Assembly (NCBI GenBank): GCA_016845585.1
Contig: JAERSO010000129.1
Span: 62,001 to 126,000 of the forward strand
Direction: 5' to 3'
From: Acidimicrobiaceae bacterium
Lineage (GTDB): Bacteria > Actinomycetota > Acidimicrobiia > Acidimicrobiales > Aldehydirespiratoraceae
DNA: 64,000 bases
In this document: positions 48,845 to 58,339 of the stretch, piece after piece
Position numbering within the stretch: the first letter of the stretch is position 1
Layout: each line of letters opens with the position of its first letter
Made by a program: the position numbers and the translations under genes
The notes under the pieces: model-generated
What the model saw: the letters and a program-made list of their open reading frames with translations, nothing else
Database searches by the model: none
Told to the model about the DNA's origin: nothing

Positions 48845-50373
48845 CCGAACGACGTCGTCGAAGCGGGCGCCGCGAACGCCCCGACGGCCCCACCGGCCCT
48901 CCGCAACGGCCGTGGGAGCTGTACCGGCGCTCCATCGAACCGACCCGGGTGGTGTCCGACGACGAGCTGGAGTCGATTCATCTCGCCTCGCTCGAGGTGC
49001 TGAGCACCGTCGGAATGGACTTCCTGCATCCGAAGGCGCTCGAGCTGTGGGCGGCCGCCGGAGCGAGGATCGACGGGGAACGGGTTCGGCTCGACCCGGA
49101 GCTCGTGCTCGAGCTGATCTCGACGGTGCCAGGTGAATTCACGATGCACGCACCCGATCCGCAGTACGACCTGCGTATCGGTGGCGACAACGTCGTGTTC
49201 ACCTCGGTGGCGAGCGCCCCCAACTACACCGATCGGGCCGGAGGACGTCGCACGGGGCGTCGCGAGGACTTCCGCACTCTCCTCAAGTTGTGTCAGCAGC
49301 TCAACGTCATCCAGAGCCACGGGGGCTATCCGGTCGAGCCGGTCGACATTCACGCATCGATCCGCCACCTGGAAGCCACCCGTGACATCCTCACCCTCAG
49401 CCCGAAGGCGGTGAACGTCTATTCCCTCGGTGCTCAGCGCAACATCGACTGTCTCGAGATGGTTCGGATCGTGCGGGGCCTGGCCGACGATCAGCTCGAC
49501 ACGCATCCGATCGTTCACTCGGTCATCAACGTGTCGTCGCCACTCCGGCTCGACACACCCATGTTGGAGGGGATCCTCCGATACTCGGCGCGCAACCAGG
49601 TCATCATCGTCACGCCCTTCACGTTGGCAGGTGCGATGGCCCCCGTGACGGTCGCGGGCGCAATCGTGCAGCAGAACGCGGAAGCGCTGGGCGGGATCGC
49701 GTTCACCCAACTCGTGAACGCCGGCGCGCCGGCGATCTACGGCGGGTTCACGTCAAACGTCGACATGCAGTCGGGTGCACCCGCATTCGGCACGCCGGAG
49801 TACATCCAGTCCGCCATGCTCGGCGGGCAGCTGGCCCGTCGCTACGGACTGCCCTACCGCTCGTCCAACGTCTGCGCGGCCAACACCATCGACGTCCAGG
49901 CAGGCTACGAGAGCACGTTCGCGCTCTGGGGCGCGATCATGGGCGGCGCCAATGTCGTCTACCACGGTGCGGGATGGATGGAGGGCGGGCTCCACGCGTC
50001 GCCCGAGAAGATGGTCATCGACGCCGACCTGCTCCAGATGGTGGCGACATTCCTCCAGCCGCTGGTGGTCGACGATGCCACGCTGGCGCTCGACGCCATC
50101 GCCGAGGTCGGACCCGGTGGTCACCACTTCGGCACACAACACACCCAGGACCGCTACCGCACGGCGTTCTACCGGCCGATGATCTCCGATTGGCGCAACT
50201 TCGAATCGTGGGACGAAGCCGGTCGACCGTCGTCGTACGACCACGCCGAACGGGCCGTACAGGAGCTTCTCGCGTCGTACGAACAACCCTCGATGGACGA
50301 TGCCGTCCGCGCCGAACTCGACGACTTCGTCGACCGTCGCGTCGCGGAGGGCGGTGTCGCCACGGACTTCTGA
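48841..50373 (+). CDS. Trimethylamine methyltransferase (MttB) superfamily protein, non-pyrrolysine
   Basis: 'SLEVLSTVGMDFLHPKALELWAAAGARID', 'QQNAEALGGIAFTQLVNAGAPAIYGGFTSNVDMQSGAPAFGTPEY'; no in-frame TAG. Confidence 0.88.
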   Translation: MTERRRRSGRRERPDGPTGPPQRPWELYRRSIEPTRVVSDDELESIHLASLEVLSTVGMDFLHPKALELWAAAGARIDGERVRLDPELVLELISTVPGEFTMHAPDPQYDLRIGGDNVVFTSVASAPNYTDRAGGRRTGRREDFRTLLKLCQQLNVIQSHGGYPVEPVDIHASIRHLEATRDILTLSPKAVNVYSLGAQRNIDCLEMVRIVRGLADDQLDTHPIVHSVINVSSPLRLDTPMLEGILRYSARNQVIIVTPFTLAGAMAPVTVAGAIVQQNAEALGGIAFTQLVNAGAPAIYGGFTSNVDMQSGAPAFGTPEYIQSAMLGGQLARRYGLPYRSSNVCAANTIDVQAGYESTFALWGAIMGGANVVYHGAGWMEGGLHASPEKMVIDADLLQMVATFLQPLVVDDATLALDAIAEVGPGGHHFGTQHTQDRYRTAFYRPMISDWRNFESWDEAGRPSSYDHAERAVQELLASYEQPSMDDAVRAELDDFVDRRVAEGGVATDF

Positions 50374-50384
50374 GGAACGGCAAC

Positions 50385-51626
50385 ATGGACATGACTGATT
50401 GGACCGACGATCGCGTTTGGAGCGGTACGCGCGCCCCGCTTCGCCAGTCGACCGGACTGAATCCGTCGGCGTACGTCGACGAGCGATTCTTCGCCCTGGA
50501 GCAGGAACTGGTCTTCGAGCGGGCCTGGGTCGTCATCGGCACGGCACCGGAGGTGGCCGAACCCGGTCGCATGCTCGTTCGTCGGCTCGGCCAGAAGTCG
50601 ATCCTCGTCACTCGAGGCACCGACGGCGAGTTGCGGGGGTTCCTCAACTCGTGTCGTCATCGTGGGACCGAGCTCGCTGATCACGACTGCGACATCGCCG
50701 GCACGATTCGGTGCCCCTACCACCGCTGGGGATACGGCACCGATGGCACTCTGGTCGCCACGCCGTTCTTCGACGAGGTTCCACGCGACGACTTCAAAAA
50801 GGCCGACTATCCGCTGCTCCAGGTGCGGGTCGAGACGTGGGGGCCACTGCTCTACGGATGTCTCGACCCCGAGACACCGCCGTTGCTCGAGTGGCTCGGT
50901 GACCTGCCCGAGCGAATGGCCGGATACGGCTTCGAGGACTGGCGGGTCCAGGAGGAGGCCGTGCTCGAGATCGGCGCGAACTGGAAGCTGATCTCGGAGA
51001 ACTTCCAGGAGTACTACCACCTCACGTGGGTCCATCCCGAGCTCGCGAAAGTCAGCCGGGTCAAGGACCACTACCGCTACCAGGGGCCGGGAATGTATGT
51101 CGGCCAGACCACCACCCCGGTCTCCGGCGACGATCGAGACGACTGGCTGGTCCTGCCCGCGGCCGCCGGGCTCGACGAGTCCGATGCCACCAGTGGCCGT
51201 CACATCGCCGTGTACCCCAACGTGATCTTCTCGGTTCTGCCGAACCATGTGTTCGTGATGCGGCTCGATCCGCTCGCCCCGGGCCTCACCCGAGAGACCT
51301 GCACGTTCCTCCTGCCGCCATCGACACCCGACGTCACCGACGACGACATGAAGACCACGCGCGACTTCTGGTTCGACGTCAACAACGAGGACATCGACAT
51401 CTGCCAGCGAAGCCAGCGCGGCCTCACCCACGGTCGCATCGCCGCCGGTCCGCTCGCCCCTCGTTTCGAGGAACCACTTCACCGGTTCCACAACATGCTC
51501 GCCGACTGCATGACGGCCGACTCGCTCGCGACCGGCCTCACCATCCCTGCAGGCGACGACGGTTCCGAGGTCTCGCGCCTCGGCACCGGACCCAACCCGA
51601 CTCCTCCTGCGATCGAGCAGGTCTGA
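50385..51626 (+). CDS. Rieske aromatic-ring-hydroxylase-type oxygenase alpha subunit (GbcA/carnitine-monooxygenase-like)
   Basis: CRHRG...CPYHRWGYGTDG Rieske; 'NWKLISENFQEYYHLTWVHPEL' mononuclear Fe site. Confidence 0.87.
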   Translation: MDMTDWTDDRVWSGTRAPLRQSTGLNPSAYVDERFFALEQELVFERAWVVIGTAPEVAEPGRMLVRRLGQKSILVTRGTDGELRGFLNSCRHRGTELADHDCDIAGTIRCPYHRWGYGTDGTLVATPFFDEVPRDDFKKADYPLLQVRVETWGPLLYGCLDPETPPLLEWLGDLPERMAGYGFEDWRVQEEAVLEIGANWKLISENFQEYYHLTWVHPELAKVSRVKDHYRYQGPGMYVGQTTTPVSGDDRDDWLVLPAAAGLDESDATSGRHIAVYPNVIFSVLPNHVFVMRLDPLAPGLTRETCTFLLPPSTPDVTDDDMKTTRDFWFDVNNEDIDICQRSQRGLTHGRIAAGPLAPRFEEPLHRFHNMLADCMTADSLATGLTIPAGDDGSEVSRLGTGPNPTPPAIEQV

Positions 51627-51634
51627 AGGAAACC

Positions 51635-54172
51635 ATGAAGACCAACACCCAGGTCGTCGTCATCGGCGGTGGCGTCGTCGGCGCCTCCGTGCTCTACCAC
51701 CTGACCAAGGCCGGCTGGACCGACGTGGTGCTGCTCGAGCGGGCTGAGTACACGGCCGGCTCCACCTGGCACTCCGCCGGCGGTATGCACACGCTCAACG
51801 GCGACCCCAACGTCGCCAAGCTCCAGCAGTACACGATCACGCTGTACGAGGAGATCGAGAAGGAGTCCGGCATGGACGCGTCGATGCACATCACCGGTGG
51901 CGTGATGTTGGCCGACACGCCCGAACGCATGGACTGGCTGAAGATGAGCCACGCCCGCGGTCGCTACCTCGGCATGAAGACGGAGTTGATCTCGGCCAAG
52001 GAAGCACAAGACCTCCTCCCGATCCTCGATCCGCAGTACTTCGTCGGGGCGATGTGGGATGAACACGAAGGTCACCTCGACCCGAGCCAGATCACCCATG
52101 CCTACCTCGAGTGCGCCCGGAACCGTGGGGCAGAAACCCATCGCCACTCCTGGGTGCGCGACATCAACCGCGCCGCCGACGGTGGGTGGGACCTGACCGT
52201 CTACGACCCACGCACGGACGAGGACAGGGCCACCGTTCACTGCGAACACGTGGTCAACGCCGGCGGTCTCTGGGCTCGAGAGGTCGGCCGCATGGTCGGC
52301 CTGGAACTGCCTCTGCTCGCGATGGAGCACATGTACCTCCTCACCGAGGAGATCCCCGAGGTCGTCCAGCACAACAAGGACACGGGCAAGGAGATCATCC
52401 ACGCGGTGGACTTCGGTGGCGAGATCTACATGCGTCAGGAAGGCAACGGCCTCCTGATGGGCACCTACGAGCGCCGTGGCAAACCCTGGTCGACCTCGCA
52501 GACGCCGTGGGACTTCGGTGCCCGCCTGTTGACCCCCGACCTCGAACGGATCGCCGAGTCGCTCGAGACCGGATTCAAACACTTCCCGGTGTTCGCCGAA
52601 GCGGGTATCAAGCAGGTGATCAACGGTCCGTTCACCTTCGCCTCCGACGGCAATCCGCTGCTGGGGCCGGTGCGAGGTCTGCCCGGCTACTGGTCGGCCT
52701 GTGCCGTCATGGCCGGTCTGTCGCAGGGCGGTGGAGTCGGTCTGTCGCTCGCCAACTGGATCGTCGATGGTGATCCGGGCTTCGACATCTGGGGCATGGA
52801 CATCAGCCGCTACGGCGACTATGCGACCATGGCCTACACCAACGAAAAGGTCCGTGAGAACTACTCCCGCCGGTTCCGCATCTCGTTCCCGAACGAGGTC
52901 CTGCCCGCCGCCCGTGCCGTACAGACCTCGCCGATCTATGACCGTCTCGCTGCCCAGAACGCCGTCTTCGGCGTCGGCTTCGGCCACGAAGCCGCACTCT
53001 GGTTCCAGAAGGAAGGCGAGGAGCCCGTCGAGGACGTCACCTTCGGGCGCTCGAATGCCTGGGACCAGGTACGCGAGGAGACGCTGGCGGTACGGTCCAG
53101 CGTCGGCCTGTGGGAAACCACCGGCTTCTCCAAGTTCCGCTTCTCCGGACCCGGGGCACGTGCGTATCTCGACCGCGTGTTGGCCGGCCGAATCCCCGTT
53201 CCGGGTCGGATGTCGCTCACCCCGATGACCAATCCGGCCGGCAATCTCATCGGCGACCTGACGGTGGCAACGCTCGGCCCCGCGGCAGGAGTCGCCGAGG
53301 GTCCCGCCGCCACCATCACCGGTGGGGTCACCGCGAACGTTCGCCACGAGGAGGAGTTCATCCTGTTCGGTTCGGGCATCGCCGAGCGATACTACGAGCG
53401 CTGGTTCGACCAGCACCTCCCCGCTGATGGTTCGGTGCGGTACGAGACGCTCGGCTTCGAGACGGCCGGCCTGTCGATTGCCGGTCCCAACGCCCGAGCG
53501 CTCCTCGAGAAGATCACGGATGCCGACGTCAGCCAGAACGGCATGGGGTTCATGGCGTTCAAGGAGATCAACATCGGTCTCGCTCCCGTGCGGTGCGGCC
53601 GGGTGACCTTCACCGGCGATCTCGGCTACGAGTTCTGGATGCCGGCCCGCTACCAGCGCTACGTCTACGAGCAGTTGCTCGAGGCGGGCGAGGAGTTCAG
53701 TCTGCGGATGTTCGGTCTCCACGCCCTCAACTCTCTGCGCCTCGAGAAGAGTTTCGGTTCGTGGGCCAGCGAGTATCGCCCCATCTATGACCCGTTCGAG
53801 GCAAACCTCGATCGGTTCATCAAGATGGACAAGGACTTCATCGGTCGTGACGCACTTGCCGCCAAGTACGCCGCCGACGGTCCTGGTGCCACTCATGCGC
53901 TGATGACGTTCACCGTGGAGAGCGACCCCGGCCGAGACGGCGTCGATGTCATCGGCGACGAGCCGATCTGGCACGACGGCGACGTCGTCGGATGGGTCAC
54001 GTCGGGCGGCTACGCCCACCACAGCGAGACATCGGTTGCGATGGGCTACGTACCGGCGGCACTCGGCGATTCCGACGGCCCATGGCAGATCGAGATCATC
54101 GGTGAGATGAGGGCAGCGACACGAATCGCCGGCTGCATCTGGGACACCGAGTCCGAGCGGATGTTGGGCTGA
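51635..54172 (+). CDS. FAD-dependent oxidoreductase fused to GcvT-like domain (dimethylglycine/sarcosine dehydrogenase family)
   Basis: N-terminal VVVIGGGVVGASVLYHLTKAGWTDVVLLER...AGSTWHSAGGMH; C-terminal GcvT-like 'DLGYEFWMPARYQRYVYEQLLEAGEEFSLRMFGLHALNSLRLEKSFGSW'. Confidence 0.9.
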   Translation: MKTNTQVVVIGGGVVGASVLYHLTKAGWTDVVLLERAEYTAGSTWHSAGGMHTLNGDPNVAKLQQYTITLYEEIEKESGMDASMHITGGVMLADTPERMDWLKMSHARGRYLGMKTELISAKEAQDLLPILDPQYFVGAMWDEHEGHLDPSQITHAYLECARNRGAETHRHSWVRDINRAADGGWDLTVYDPRTDEDRATVHCEHVVNAGGLWAREVGRMVGLELPLLAMEHMYLLTEEIPEVVQHNKDTGKEIIHAVDFGGEIYMRQEGNGLLMGTYERRGKPWSTSQTPWDFGARLLTPDLERIAESLETGFKHFPVFAEAGIKQVINGPFTFASDGNPLLGPVRGLPGYWSACAVMAGLSQGGGVGLSLANWIVDGDPGFDIWGMDISRYGDYATMAYTNEKVRENYSRRFRISFPNEVLPAARAVQTSPIYDRLAAQNAVFGVGFGHEAALWFQKEGEEPVEDVTFGRSNAWDQVREETLAVRSSVGLWETTGFSKFRFSGPGARAYLDRVLAGRIPVPGRMSLTPMTNPAGNLIGDLTVATLGPAAGVAEGPAATITGGVTANVRHEEEFILFGSGIAERYYERWFDQHLPADGSVRYETLGFETAGLSIAGPNARALLEKITDADVSQNGMGFMAFKEINIGLAPVRCGRVTFTGDLGYEFWMPARYQRYVYEQLLEAGEEFSLRMFGLHALNSLRLEKSFGSWASEYRPIYDPFEANLDRFIKMDKDFIGRDALAAKYAADGPGATHALMTFTVESDPGRDGVDVIGDEPIWHDGDVVGWVTSGGYAHHSETSVAMGYVPAALGDSDGPWQIEIIGEMRAATRIAGCIWDTESERMLG

Positions 54173-54174
54173 TC

Positions 54175-55482
54175 ATGGCGGGTCGAATACGTCGTTCGGT
54201 ACAGCAGGCCCTCGATGGCACCCCTGAGGTCGCCCATGCGGCGGGGGAGGGTCACCATCTCGCCATCGGTCCCGGTGAGGCGCTGACGTCGCAGTGGATC
54301 GCTGATGGATTGGAACTCCCGGATCTCCCGGCCATGCGCCGGTACCGCGTCGAGCGCATCCAGGAACAACTCCGGGACCTGGACTACGGCGGGATCGTTC
54401 TGTTCGATCCGCTCAACGTCCGCTACGCCACGGACTCGACCAACATGCAGTTGTGGGTGATGCACAACGGCGCTCGCTACGCCTTCGTGAGCGCGGCCGG
54501 CCACGTCATCATCTGGGACTATGTCAACACGGAGTTCCTGTCCGGTCACAGCGAGGTCGTCGACGAGATCCGTCCGGCGATCGGCTCGACCTTCTTCCTC
54601 GGTGGTCGTCGATGGGAAGAGCAGGCCAAACGCTGGTCAGCCGAGATGATCGAGGTCATCGAAGAGCATTGTGGCAGCGGATCCAGGATTGCGGTGGATC
54701 AGTGTCACCGCACCGGCTACCTGGAGTTGGCCAAGGCCGGCATCGAGGTCGGCGAAGGCACCGAGGTCATGGAGCTGGCCCGCGCCATCAAGAGCCCCGA
54801 CGAGATCAAGGCGATGCGCTGTGCGGCGCATGCGTGTCAGGCAACGATGGCTGAGATGCGCGAAGCGCTGAAACCAGGCATGACCGAGCGAGAGGTATGG
54901 GCCCTGCTCCACGCCGGCAACATCGCTCGGGCAGGGGAGTGGATCGAGACCCAGATCCTGGCGTCGGGGCCGCGCACCAATCCCTGGATGCAGGAAGCCA
55001 GCGCTCGAGTGATCGAGGAAGGCGACATCCTCGCCTACGACACCGATCTCGTGGGTGCCTACGGGATGATGATCGACATCAGCCGATCATGGGTTGTCGG
55101 CGATCGGAAGCCGACCGCTCATCAACAGACGCTGTTCGACATGGCCAAGGACATGGTCCAGGGCAACGCCGAGCTGCTCACACCCGGTCGCACCTTCCGC
55201 GAACTCACGTTCGATGCACAGGTGATGCCGCGTGAGGACTATCGCCACTATTCGGTGATCTACCACGGTGTCGGCCAGTGCGATGAGTACCCGTCGATCT
55301 ACATGCCGTGGACCTGGGACGAATGGGGCCATGACGGTGCCCTCGAGCCCGGCATGGTGCTCACGTCGGAGAGCTTCATCGGTTCTCGCGACGGTGGAGA
55401 GGGCATCAAGCTCGAGGATCAGTATCTCGTGACCGAGAACGGCCCTGAGCTCCTCACCGATTTCCCGCTCAGCCTGGTCTAG
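54175..55482 (+). CDS. M24-family protein closely resembling DddP (DMSP lyase)-type proteins
   Basis: 'GGIVLFDPLNVRYATDSTNMQLWVMHN', 'GEWIETQILASGPRTNPWMQE', 'DTDLVGAYGMMIDISRSWVVGD', 'YHGVGQCDEYP', 'LEPGMVLTSES', 'KLEDQ'. Confidence 0.72.
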   Translation: MAGRIRRSVQQALDGTPEVAHAAGEGHHLAIGPGEALTSQWIADGLELPDLPAMRRYRVERIQEQLRDLDYGGIVLFDPLNVRYATDSTNMQLWVMHNGARYAFVSAAGHVIIWDYVNTEFLSGHSEVVDEIRPAIGSTFFLGGRRWEEQAKRWSAEMIEVIEEHCGSGSRIAVDQCHRTGYLELAKAGIEVGEGTEVMELARAIKSPDEIKAMRCAAHACQATMAEMREALKPGMTEREVWALLHAGNIARAGEWIETQILASGPRTNPWMQEASARVIEEGDILAYDTDLVGAYGMMIDISRSWVVGDRKPTAHQQTLFDMAKDMVQGNAELLTPGRTFRELTFDAQVMPREDYRHYSVIYHGVGQCDEYPSIYMPWTWDEWGHDGALEPGMVLTSESFIGSRDGGEGIKLEDQYLVTENGPELLTDFPLSLV

Positions 55483-55497
55483 GGAGACCGGGACCCA

Positions 55498-56403
55498 TCA
55501 GTCGAAGCGCCCGGCCGTGTCGTCACCGGCTCGGACCGGGTTGGAATCGGGGTCGTCGGTCATGCCGTAGCTGTTCCACGGGACGAAACCGCACAGCTTC
55601 AGGAGCCCCGGCGACATGGCGTCGCGCACCTCGGATCGCGCGCCATAGGTGAGGTTGGCCAGCCCGCGCATGATCGGCGCGCAGTAGTAGGTCACCACGC
55701 CGTACCGAGGGTGGTCGGCGGTGTTGATGCCAGCGGCATGCCAGGTGCGGCCCTCCCACACGAGCAGTGACCCCGCCGGTGCTTCGATGGTGACGGCGTC
55801 ATAGTGGCGACTCGGATCGGGCAAGCACCCACTCAGATGGCTCCGCGGCACCATGCGGGTGGCTCCGTTGGCTTCGGTGAAGTCGTTGGCCATCCACATC
55901 ATGTTGGCGGAGAGCGGGGGAGCGATCGGCGCGGTCGCCGGGATCGGGTCGCCGTACGGGCCGCTGGTGCGAGTGAGGTCTCCCTGTCGGCCGTGAGGAG
56001 TGCCGGGCGTCACGGGTTGTGGCATCCACCACTGGTCGGCGTGTAGCGGCATGACCTTGTTGCCCGGATACGTGATGTGAGCGTCGAGCGATGACAGGAG
56101 ATGCTCAGCGCCGATGATGTAGGTCGCCAGTGCCCGGGCGCCGGGGTGCAAGGCCAGCTGTTGGAACTCATCGCCCTTGTTGATCAGTTGGTAGACCCAC
56201 TGGTTGACGTCGTCGCCCTCGGCTTCTGCCGGGTAGTGGAAGTCAAGGGAACGACTGCGTTCGGCCCTGGCCTGAGCGGAGATGCGGTCACAGAGTGCCC
56301 TCGCGTCCTTGTCACTGAGTGCCTCGGCGATGATGCAGTATCCGTACTCGTCGAGATCGGCGACCTGTTGCGCGTAGTCGGTGGTGGGCGCGGGGAGCGG
56401 CAT
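55498..56403 (-). CDS. Phytanoyl-CoA dioxygenase (PhyH)-family 2OG-Fe(II) oxygenase
   Basis: HADQWW facial triad, 'TEANGATRMVPRSHL', 'WEGRTWHAAG'. Confidence 0.85.
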   Translation of the reverse strand: MPLPAPTTDYAQQVADLDEYGYCIIAEALSDKDARALCDRISAQARAERSRSLDFHYPAEAEGDDVNQWVYQLINKGDEFQQLALHPGARALATYIIGAEHLLSSLDAHITYPGNKVMPLHADQWWMPQPVTPGTPHGRQGDLTRTSGPYGDPIPATAPIAPPLSANMMWMANDFTEANGATRMVPRSHLSGCLPDPSRHYDAVTIEAPAGSLLVWEGRTWHAAGINTADHPRYGVVTYYCAPIMRGLANLTYGARSEVRDAMSPGLLKLCGFVPWNSYGMTDDPDSNPVRAGDDTAGRFD

Positions 56404-56420
56404 GTTCGACAGGCTAGATC

Positions 56421-57284
56421 TCAGTCGATCAGGACGTCGGATCGGATCCGCTGCTCCTCGGCATCGAGATGCTCCTGCAGGACGCGGCCGAAGAGCTGTT
56501 GCGTGCGTTCGACCCGGCCGATCACGCCGGCCTCCTCGGTGTAGGCGAAGATCGCGGCGTGGCGAGGCCGAGAGTCGGCGGGCACGCGTGAGACCTGATG
56601 GAGGCTGTAGCGACCCCGGAAGATCTGCATGTCGCCGGGACGGAGGTCGAGGGTGTGGATGCCCTCTCGGCCACCCTCCAGGATGTTCTGGATACGGTCG
56701 AACCCCTCGTCCTCGGCACTCCGGGTTGCCGGGTAGTACTCGAACAGGCCGCCCTCGTCGGCCTCCTGCACGAGCACGGTGACGGCGAAGTCATTCGTGT
56801 CGAAGTGCCACGTGAAGAGCTGGCCGGGATCGAGGATGTTGGCGGTGAGACCCGCCAGCGGGTCTTCGTAGCAATGCAGCTCCGGGATCTCGAGGCACTC
56901 GGCGACGAACCGCTTCAGTTCAGGCGCGCGGAATATCACGTCCGTGGCGCAGTCGGCGTTCCAGGAATCACCCGGGATGAAGCCACTCGAACGTTCGAGG
57001 AAGGTGTTGACCGGATGGTCAGCGGGGTAGTCGTCATTGACCGAGGTGTGGAAGTACGGATTCATCACCTGGGTGGAGAAGTGTGTGGTGTGCTTCCGCG
57101 CTTCGATCTCGTCATTGAGCACGGCCACGGCTTCTGGCCGCACGAGGTCCTTGACGATCGCACAGCCGACGGAACGCAGACGCTCACGAGCCGCGTCGAC
57201 TGCGACGAGATACGCAGCGGAATCCGGCTCGTGGAGCGGGTAGCGATCGAGGTCCACGAGCGTTTCGAGAGTGGCGACAGTCAT
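56421..57284 (-). CDS. HalD/BesD/ArpA-like 2OG-Fe(II) oxygenase with an intact HxD
   Basis: 'FTWHFDTNDFAVTVLVQEADEGGLFEYYPATRSAEDEGFD', 'LRPGDMQIFRGRYSLHQVSRV'. Confidence 0.7.
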   Translation of the reverse strand: MTVATLETLVDLDRYPLHEPDSAAYLVAVDAARERLRSVGCAIVKDLVRPEAVAVLNDEIEARKHTTHFSTQVMNPYFHTSVNDDYPADHPVNTFLERSSGFIPGDSWNADCATDVIFRAPELKRFVAECLEIPELHCYEDPLAGLTANILDPGQLFTWHFDTNDFAVTVLVQEADEGGLFEYYPATRSAEDEGFDRIQNILEGGREGIHTLDLRPGDMQIFRGRYSLHQVSRVPADSRPRHAAIFAYTEEAGVIGRVERTQQLFGRVLQEHLDAEEQRIRSDVLID

Positions 57285-57342
57285 TCCCGCCAGTATGCGG
57301 GCCGACGCCATGGCTGAAAATCCCACGTTCAGGTCATCTGGT

Positions 57343-57359
57343 CATCATGTGAAATGATG
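57343..57359. promoter_or_regulatory. Candidate LysR-type operator
   Basis: CATCAT-GTGAA-ATGATG dyad between divergent 2OG oxygenase and LysR genes. Confidence 0.6.
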
Positions 57360-57367
57360 GGTGTCTA

Positions 57368-58252
57368 ATGTCTGCACAACCTTCGGATCGACTGCTCAGA
57401 ATCATGGTGGCGGCGGCCGAGTCGGGGAGTTTCACCGCAGCCGCACAACGACTGGGGATCGGCCAGCCCGCCGTCAGCCATGCGGTCGCCAGCGTCGAAG
57501 AATGGCTCGGATCCAGAGTGTTCGATCGGAGTCATTCCGGTGTTCGTCCGACCTCGGACGGTCAGGCACTGCTCGACCGGCTCACGACATCCTTCGCCGC
57601 GCTGGATCAGTCGATGGCCGAGGCTCGAACGGAGGCGGCGCAGCGCCCGGTGACACTGTCGGTGTCGACCTCTCTGGCCACCTACTGGCTGGCGCCGCGG
57701 CTTCCCGAGTTCAAGCTCGCCCACCCCGATGTGCAACTCCGGGTCATCACCACCGACACGGACGAGACCGTGGGACGAGACGACTCGGATCTGTGGATTC
57801 CACTCGGCGTGGTCGACGATCCGCAGCTCCAGTCGGTCGACTTCTGCATCGAGGAGTTGGTGCCCGTCGCGGCCCCGCAGTTGGCGACTGCGGTCGACCG
57901 TTCGTCAGGACCCCGCGCGCTGCTCGATCATCCGCTCCTGCACCTGGAGGAGCGCTACTCGCCTCGCTACGACTGGAAGCGATGGTTCGCTCACTTCGAT
58001 GTCGAAACGCCTTCAGTGCTCTGCGGCGTCCGGTCGAACGACTACTCGCTCATTCTCCATGCCGCGCTGGCCGGCAATGGCCTCGCTCTGGGGTGGCGCC
58101 ACATCATCGGTCCACTGATCGACGACGGGAGTCTGGTGCCGGTCGGGCCGACTGTCGAGACCGGGAGCACGTTTCCGCTCCTGCGGCGAGTGGATCGCTC
58201 GCTGTCCCCGGCAGCCACCGCGCTGCACACATGGCTCGTCGACAGCACCTGA
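57368..58252 (+). CDS. LysR-family transcriptional regulator
   Basis: HTH 'MVAAAESGSFTAAAQRLGIGQPAVSHAVASVEEWLGSRVFDR'; C-terminal effector domain. Confidence 0.9.
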   Translation: MSAQPSDRLLRIMVAAAESGSFTAAAQRLGIGQPAVSHAVASVEEWLGSRVFDRSHSGVRPTSDGQALLDRLTTSFAALDQSMAEARTEAAQRPVTLSVSTSLATYWLAPRLPEFKLAHPDVQLRVITTDTDETVGRDDSDLWIPLGVVDDPQLQSVDFCIEELVPVAAPQLATAVDRSSGPRALLDHPLLHLEERYSPRYDWKRWFAHFDVETPSVLCGVRSNDYSLILHAALAGNGLALGWRHIIGPLIDDGSLVPVGPTVETGSTFPLLRRVDRSLSPAATALHTWLVDST

Positions 58253-58271
58253 GTGCCGCGACCAAAACGCA

Positions 58272-58299
58272 AGAGGCAGGGCCCGAAGGCCCTGCCTCT
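58272..58299. terminator. Bidirectional terminator hairpin between convergent genes
   Basis: AGAGGCAGGGCC-CGAA-GGCCCTGCCTCT, perfect 12-bp stem. Confidence 0.85.
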
Positions 58300-58339
58300 C
58301 AGAATGTGCTGACCCGGGGGTCAGCGAGATTCAGTCGGA

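Noticed and set aside
49974-51626. 550-aa extended form of the Rieske oxygenase
   Set aside because: The extension is an out-of-frame read of MttB; ATG 50385 gives the canonical N-terminus.
51479-54022. 847-aa minus-strand ORF opposite the DMGDH/GcvT gene
   Set aside because: It is a mirror frame of a strongly supported plus-strand enzyme; low-complexity His/Val/Arg-rich translation with no recognisable domain, typical of high-GC antisense ORFs.
56421-57284. Amino-acid halogenase (BesD-like)
   Set aside because: The metal site reads HFD, not the HxG/HxA of radical halogenases, so hydroxylation is more likely.
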